This document shows positions 6,081-8,814 of a DNA stretch of 8,814 bases, piece after piece. Under the pieces are notes generated by a model that saw only the letters and a list, made by a program, of their open reading frames with translations, searched no databases and was not told where the DNA came from. The translations under genes and the position numbers were made by a program. Source of the stretch: Lachnospiraceae bacterium UBA3645 (GTDB taxonomy: Bacteria; Bacillota; Clostridia; Lachnospirales; Lachnospiraceae); NCBI GenBank assembly GCA_002373555.1, contig DFKM01000043.1:1-8814 (forward strand). Reading direction: 5' to 3'. The first letter of the stretch is position 1. The number at the start of each line of letters is the position of its first letter.

Positions 6081-6974
6081 TCATGAAAGGTCAGAAGTCT
6101 CCGCTTCTGACCTTTTTTGCAGAAAAGCGGAGAAACGGGCGGCGGCACCGGAAAGTTCCTGCCCGGATCGTGTTGTCAGGAAGATGTCCCTGTGATAATC
6201 GCCGGACGGCAGCGGACAGACAGAAATATTGTAGGTTTCCGCGAAATGTTTCCGAAGCGGGATGAGCGCATGACCGAAACCGTATTCCACCAGGGAGGCG
6301 ATGGCAGATTCGGTCGGACCTCTGCCGGCCGTAAACCGGAATTCCACGTTCTCTTTTTCGGCAACATTCCGCAGGTATTGATCCATGACAGAGTCTCTCT
6401 CGTATCCGATGAGCGGGAGAGCGGCAATCGCTTTCCAGGAATCCGGCGCAGGTTGACCGGCGGGAGAGATGAGAGCCAGCGGCTCTTTGAAGACCGGGAT
6501 CTGCAGCAGATCTTCATCCGCGTAGTGTGAACAGAGCAGCATATCATAGATGCCGTTTTTCAGACGGCGTACGAGCTCGCCGGTATTCTCAATGGAATAT
6601 TCGAATTCGATACCGTTATTTTCCGGAAGATCCAGAAATGCGCGCATGCTTCCGGGGAGATCATCCCGCAGTACCGGCGTAATGCAGCCGAGACGGATCT
6701 TGGTATTTGCGGTCTGGGAAATCCTTTCCATGTGCAGCCCGGCCTCATATACTTCCCGGTGGATCTTTTCCGCGTGCACCAGGAATTGTTCCCCGGCTTC
6801 CGTCAGCAGCAGACGGTGTCCTTTTCGTTCAAAAAGACGGACATGCAGTTCCGTCTCAAGCTTTGCGATCGAAGAACTGAGCGCAGGCTGGGAAATGAAC
6901 AGTTTTTCTGCTGCATTTCGCATATGCAGCGTCTCTGCAAGGACGCGGAAATAGGTGATCTGGCTGAGTGTCAT
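6081..6974 (-). CDS. LysR-family transcriptional regulator
   Basis: 297 residues, the usual family length. The winged helix-turn-helix occupies about 2-62: LSQITYFRVLAETLHMRNAA, then ISQPALSSSIAKLETEL (27-43) as recognition helix region, and LFERKGHRLLLTEAGEQFL for the wing and linker helix. The periplasmic-binding-protein-like effector domain runs from about 92 (KIRLGCITPVLRDDLP) to 285. The ATG has GGAGG (plus positions 6980-6984) five nt upstream. The gene is divergent from a Gfo/Idh/MocA oxidoreductase, the usual arrangement for a LysR protein and its target, and a LysR-type box lies between them. Its stop codon (6081-6083) directly abuts the stop of the convergent secreted-protein gene, and its last codons (about residue 287 on) form that gene's terminator. 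The effector cannot be told from sequence; it is probably a substrate or product of the oxidoreductase. Confidence 0.92.
   Translation of the reverse strand: MTLSQITYFRVLAETLHMRNAAEKLFISQPALSSSIAKLETELHVRLFERKGHRLLLTEAGEQFLVHAEKIHREVYEAGLHMERISQTANTKIRLGCITPVLRDDLPGSMRAFLDLPENNGIEFEYSIENTGELVRRLKNGIYDMLLCSHYADEDLLQIPVFKEPLALISPAGQPAPDSWKAIAALPLIGYERDSVMDQYLRNVAEKENVEFRFTAGRGPTESAIASLVEYGFGHALIPLRKHFAETYNISVCPLPSGDYHRDIFLTTRSGQELSGAAARFSAFLQKRSEAETSDLS
6086..6118 (+). terminator. Rho-independent terminator inside the lysR 3' coding end
   Basis: A perfect 12-bp stem (6086-6097 with 6104-6115, core GGTCAGAAG/CTTCTGACC) closes a 6-nt loop TCTCCG and runs into six T (6113-6118). It begins five bases after the secreted-protein stop codon and should end the dehydrogenase-etf-secreted-protein transcript. 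The same bases encode about the last ten residues of LysR on the other strand. For lysR the run of T after the hairpin is only three, so termination that way is weaker. Confidence 0.9.
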
Positions 6975-6979
6975 AAGTG

Positions 6980-7023
6980 CCTCCGTTTTCGTTAAATGGG
7001 CCGACGGAGGATGCGTGCGGCCC
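6980..7023 (-). promoter_or_regulatory. Candidate H-type pseudoknot sequestering the lysR Shine-Dalgarno
   Basis: Read on the lysR mRNA, stem 1 is GGGCCG (7023-7018) with CGGCCC (7003-6998), six G-C pairs. Stem 2 is CCUCCGU (7010-7004) with ACGGAGG (6986-6980), seven pairs, and its 3' strand is the lysR ribosome site. The strands interleave 1-2-1'-2', with a 7-nt first loop (CACGCAU), no nucleotide between stem 2 and stem 1', and an 11-nt A/U-rich third loop (AUUUAACGAAA). That is the geometry of a compact H-type pseudoknot; the stems could instead be alternative hairpins. Either way, pairing of stem 2 hides the Shine-Dalgarno five nt before the AUG. It does not match any riboswitch class I can recall. 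Confidence 0.5.
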
Positions 7024-7048
7024 GCTGTAACTGTGTAAATTGCAAGAT

Positions 7049-7065
7049 GATAATTTCAGGTTATC
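7049..7065. promoter_or_regulatory. LysR-type operator (T-N11-A box)
   Basis: GATAA-TTTCAGG-TTATC is a perfect 5-bp dyad with a 7-bp spacer and fits the LysR consensus T-N11-A. Its centre (7057) lies about 64 bp upstream of the predicted start of the oxidoreductase transcript (near 7121), the classic place for the LysR recognition site. It also lies about 20-40 nt downstream of the predicted lysR start, which would suit self-repression. A second, weaker half-site nearer the -35 could not be defined. Confidence 0.65.
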
Positions 7066-7084
7066 AAAAACCAGATTTAATATA

Positions 7085-7114
7085 TTGGATCTATTATAAA
7101 CCGAGTGGTATACT
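7085..7114 (+). promoter_or_regulatory. Candidate promoter for the Gfo/Idh/MocA gene
   Basis: TTGGAT (7085-7090, weak -35) lies 18 nt before TATACT (7109-7114), with TG at 7106-7107 forming an extended -10. The predicted start near 7121 gives a leader of about 50 nt. A poor -35 is common for promoters that need an activator. It overlaps the lysR promoter on the other strand. Confidence 0.5.
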
Positions 7115-7122
7115 ACAGTCAA
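7093..7122 (-). promoter_or_regulatory. Candidate lysR promoter
   Basis: On the minus strand, TTGACT (7122-7117, 5 of 6) is followed after 18 nt by a perfect TATAAT (7098-7093). Transcription would start near 7086, giving lysR a leader of about 110 nt that contains the LysR box and the candidate pseudoknot. It interlocks with the opposite promoter, so the two genes should compete for polymerase. Confidence 0.65.
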
Positions 7123-7170
7123 TCAGAAACAGCTGGAAAGCTTTCGCTAAAACGGCAGGAGGATGCAACA

Positions 7171-8346
7171 ATGAAAGAAACAAGAACTGTAACCGTAGGT
7201 ACGCTCGGCGCCGGCTATGCAGCCAGGTTGCACGGGAACGGCTACATGAAAGTATCGGGTGTCAATGTCCGGCTGAAAACGATCTGCGACATTCAGGCGC
7301 CGCTTGCAGAGAAGGTGAAGGAGCAGTACGGTTACGAGCAGATCTGCACGGATTATGATGAAATGCTGGCGGATCCGGAAATCGATGTTGTCGATATCGT
7401 CACGCCGCCGTTTAACCATATCGATATGGCGGTCAAGGCGCTGCAGGCCGGTAAGCATGTCATCTGCGAGAAGCCGCTGACCGGCTATTTCGGAGAAAAA
7501 GGAGAGGAGAACGTCGGCTTTACTGCGAAAGCGAAGATGTATAAGGAAGTGCTCACTTCAATGGTCCGTCTGAAAAAAGTGGTGGAGGAGAGCGGTAAGA
7601 AATTCCTGTATGCGGAGAATTTCGTTTATGCGACGCCCGTGCAGAAAGCAGCCGAGATCGTTCGTGCGAAGAAAAGCAAGATCCTCTTCATGAAAGGCGA
7701 GGAAAGCCTGAAGGGCTCCAGTTCTCCGCTGGCCGGCAAATGGAACGGCACCGGCGGCGGCACGCTGATCCGCACAGGCACCCATCCGCTTTCCGGCATG
7801 CTCTGGCTGAAACAGCAGGAGGCTGACGCGAGAGGCGAGAAGATCACGGTGCAGAGCGTATTTGCGGACTGCGGAAAGACCACGGAATGCCTGACCGAGT
7901 ACGAACACAGACACATTGCCGCCAGGCCGGAAGATGTCGAGGACTTCGGCGTGATCGTGATCACATTCTCGGACGGCTCCAAGTGCATGACCATCGCTTC
8001 CGATACCGTGCTTGGCGGAACGAAGAATTATATTGAAGTCTATTGCAACGACAATGCGCTGATGTGCAACATCACGCCCACCGATATCCTGAACACCTAT
8101 TTCCTGGATGAAGAAGGCATGGACGATGTCTATATTTCCGAGATGCTTCCTGCAAAGCTCGGCTGGAACAAGGCTTTTGTATCGGATGAGATCATCCGCG
8201 GCTATATGGGAGAGCTGCAGGATTTCATGGAGACGATCGCCTATGACAGAGTGCCGTCCTCGGATTTCGATCTGGCTTATGAATCCATGAAGGTGATGTA
8301 CGCGGCGTATCAGTCGGCGGAAGAAGGCAGACGGATCGACTTCTGA
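7171..8346 (+). CDS. Gfo/Idh/MocA-family NAD(P)-dependent oxidoreductase, divergent subfamily
   Basis: 391 residues. The N-terminal Rossmann fold shows VTVGTLGAGYAARLHGNGY (7-25) and ends in the family motif ICEKP, with the catalytic-type Lys101. The C-terminal alpha/beta domain contains GGGTLIRTGTHPLSGMLWL (195-213), with the conserved His205. The family normally oxidises or reduces a sugar, inositol or related polyol with NAD(P). Two departures are visible: the position usually held by Asp in the G-x-L-x-D-x-G-x-H motif is Arg201, and about 20 residues (105-128, from GYFGEKGEENVGF) are inserted after EKP. ATG 7171 has AGGAGG at 7157-7162, 8 nt upstream; an earlier in-frame start at 7105 lies inside the promoter. 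It is transcribed alone, divergent from lysR, and ends in a strong terminator. The substrate is unknown. Confidence 0.9.
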   Translation: MKETRTVTVGTLGAGYAARLHGNGYMKVSGVNVRLKTICDIQAPLAEKVKEQYGYEQICTDYDEMLADPEIDVVDIVTPPFNHIDMAVKALQAGKHVICEKPLTGYFGEKGEENVGFTAKAKMYKEVLTSMVRLKKVVEESGKKFLYAENFVYATPVQKAAEIVRAKKSKILFMKGEESLKGSSSPLAGKWNGTGGGTLIRTGTHPLSGMLWLKQQEADARGEKITVQSVFADCGKTTECLTEYEHRHIAARPEDVEDFGVIVITFSDGSKCMTIASDTVLGGTKNYIEVYCNDNALMCNITPTDILNTYFLDEEGMDDVYISEMLPAKLGWNKAFVSDEIIRGYMGELQDFMETIAYDRVPSSDFDLAYESMKVMYAAYQSAEEGRRIDF

Positions 8347-8367
8347 GGGAAGTCTGTTTCTGCTGAT

Positions 8368-8415
8368 AAAAGTGACCCGGTTATGATACAATGATCATGA
8401 CCGGGTCGCTTTTTT
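8368..8415 (+). terminator. Strong Rho-independent terminator after the oxidoreductase gene
   Basis: The arms 8368-8381 (core GTGACCCGGT) and 8400-8413 pair over 14 positions with one G-U. The stem continues through a G-U and ATGAT/ATCAT to a 6-nt loop (8388-8393), about 20 pairs in all. A T-run (8410-8415) follows. The left flank AAAA gives a short T-run on the minus strand, so weak bidirectional action is possible. Confidence 0.92.
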
Positions 8416-8442
8416 GCACCGAAAAAGCGTTTCCTGTGCAAG

Positions 8443-8465
8443 GCGGGCATCGCTTTGCGATCCGC
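8443..8465. other. Small hairpin in the leader region of the AlkD-like gene
   Basis: ATCGC-TTT-GCGAT (8449-8461) is a 5-bp stem with a 3-nt loop, extended by GCGG (8443-8446) and CCGC (8462-8465) after a 2-nt bulge. It sits about 30 nt before the AlkD-like start codon with no T-run, so it is not a terminator. Function unknown; it may be chance. Confidence 0.3.
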
Positions 8466-8495
8466 GTTCCGTATGAATAACGAGGAGGAGAAGAC

Positions 8496-8814
8496 ATGAT
8501 CATCGATGAGATCAGAGAAGAACTGTTTCGGCTGCAGGATGAAAAATACAGAGCATTTCAGATAAAGCTGATGCCGACCGTTGATCCGGGCAGCGTCATT
8601 GGCGTCCGTACGCCGGCACTGCGAAAGCAGGCAAAGCAGCTGATCCGAAGGGAAGACGCGGAAACATTCCTGCGGGATCTTCCGCACCGGTATTTCGACG
8701 AAAATCAGCTTCATGCATTTATGATCTCGGAGATTAAAGATTATGAACCGTGTCTTGCTGAAGTGCAGCGCTTCCTGCCTTTTGTGGACAACTGGGCAAC
8801 CTGCGATCAGATGT
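8496..8814 (+). CDS. DNA alkylation repair protein, AlkD-like HEAT-repeat family (5' part)
   Basis: 106 residues are visible and the frame is open at the window edge; the family is usually 210-240 residues, so about half is missing. Recognisable stretches are IREELFRLQDEKYRAFQIKL (6-25), IGVRTPALRKQAK (35-47), DLPHRYFDENQLHAFMI (61-77) and FVDNWATCDQM (96-106). AlkD-type enzymes are DNA glycosylases made of HEAT-like helices that excise N3- and N7-alkylated bases. Trp100 and Asp104 have the spacing of the Trp/Asp pair used by Bacillus cereus AlkD, which is an inference by motif. AGGAGG at 8483-8488, 7 nt before the ATG, fixes the start. No clear promoter was found after the upstream terminator. 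Confidence 0.88.
   Translation, partial: MIIDEIREELFRLQDEKYRAFQIKLMPTVDPGSVIGVRTPALRKQAKQLIRREDAETFLRDLPHRYFDENQLHAFMISEIKDYEPCLAEVQRFLPFVDNWATCDQM

Noticed and set aside
7105..7170. Longer start for the Gfo/Idh/MocA protein
   Set aside because: It overlaps the predicted promoter -10, and the added residues do not belong to the Rossmann fold. ATG 7171 has AGGAGG.
8382..8392. TATGATACAAT as -10 for the AlkD-like gene
   Set aside because: It lies in the apical part of the terminator hairpin, without a convincing -35; a transcript from it would begin within the terminator's 3' arm.

Overview
The window reads as a piece of chromosome from an anaerobic Clostridia-type bacterium, most like a gut Lachnospiraceae relative. 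This taxonomy is an inference. It rests on strong AGGAGG-type ribosome sites, moderately high GC, an electron-transferring flavoprotein whose alpha subunit carries a ferredoxin domain, and a secreted protein with the lysine-rich Ig-like and FN3-like modules typical of that group. No plasmid, phage, transposase, CRISPR, rRNA or tRNA signal was seen.

Layout. (1) 56-424: a small Dabb (stress-responsive alpha/beta-barrel) protein with its own extended -10 promoter. (2) 425-804: a non-coding stretch holding a 261-bp element bounded by perfect 22-bp inverted repeats (446-706) and full of hairpins, followed by a 34-bp sequence (742-775) that resembles a dispersed intergenic repeat. (3) 805-4384: a tightly coupled three-gene operon, FAD-linked 2-hydroxyacid dehydrogenase - etfB - etfA, with ATGA overlaps at both junctions. 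The etfA product has an N-terminal 2x[4Fe-4S] domain. The set matches the plan of electron-bifurcating or -confurcating lactate dehydrogenase/Etf complexes such as LctBCD of Acetobacterium woodii, with the dehydrogenase gene first. (4) 4404-6080: a secreted 558-residue modular protein only 19 bp behind etfA. Its terminator hairpin lies inside the last codons of the convergent lysR gene. (5) 6081-8346: a lysR regulator divergent from a Gfo/Idh/MocA oxidoreductase. The 196-bp gap holds overlapping face-to-face promoters and a textbook LysR box (GATAA-N7-TTATC) centred about -64 from the predicted oxidoreductase start. A 44-nt sequence in the lysR leader can form an H-type pseudoknot that buries the lysR Shine-Dalgarno. 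(6) 8368-8415: a strong terminator. (7) 8496 to the window end: the start of an AlkD-like DNA alkylation repair gene.

How the genes work together. The dehydrogenase/Etf trio should couple oxidation of a 2-hydroxyacid (probably lactate) to NAD and ferredoxin. The LysR protein probably controls the divergent oxidoreductase and itself, and the leader pseudoknot may add translational control. The most interesting candidates for something undescribed are the lysR-leader pseudoknot and the inverted-repeat element at 446-706.
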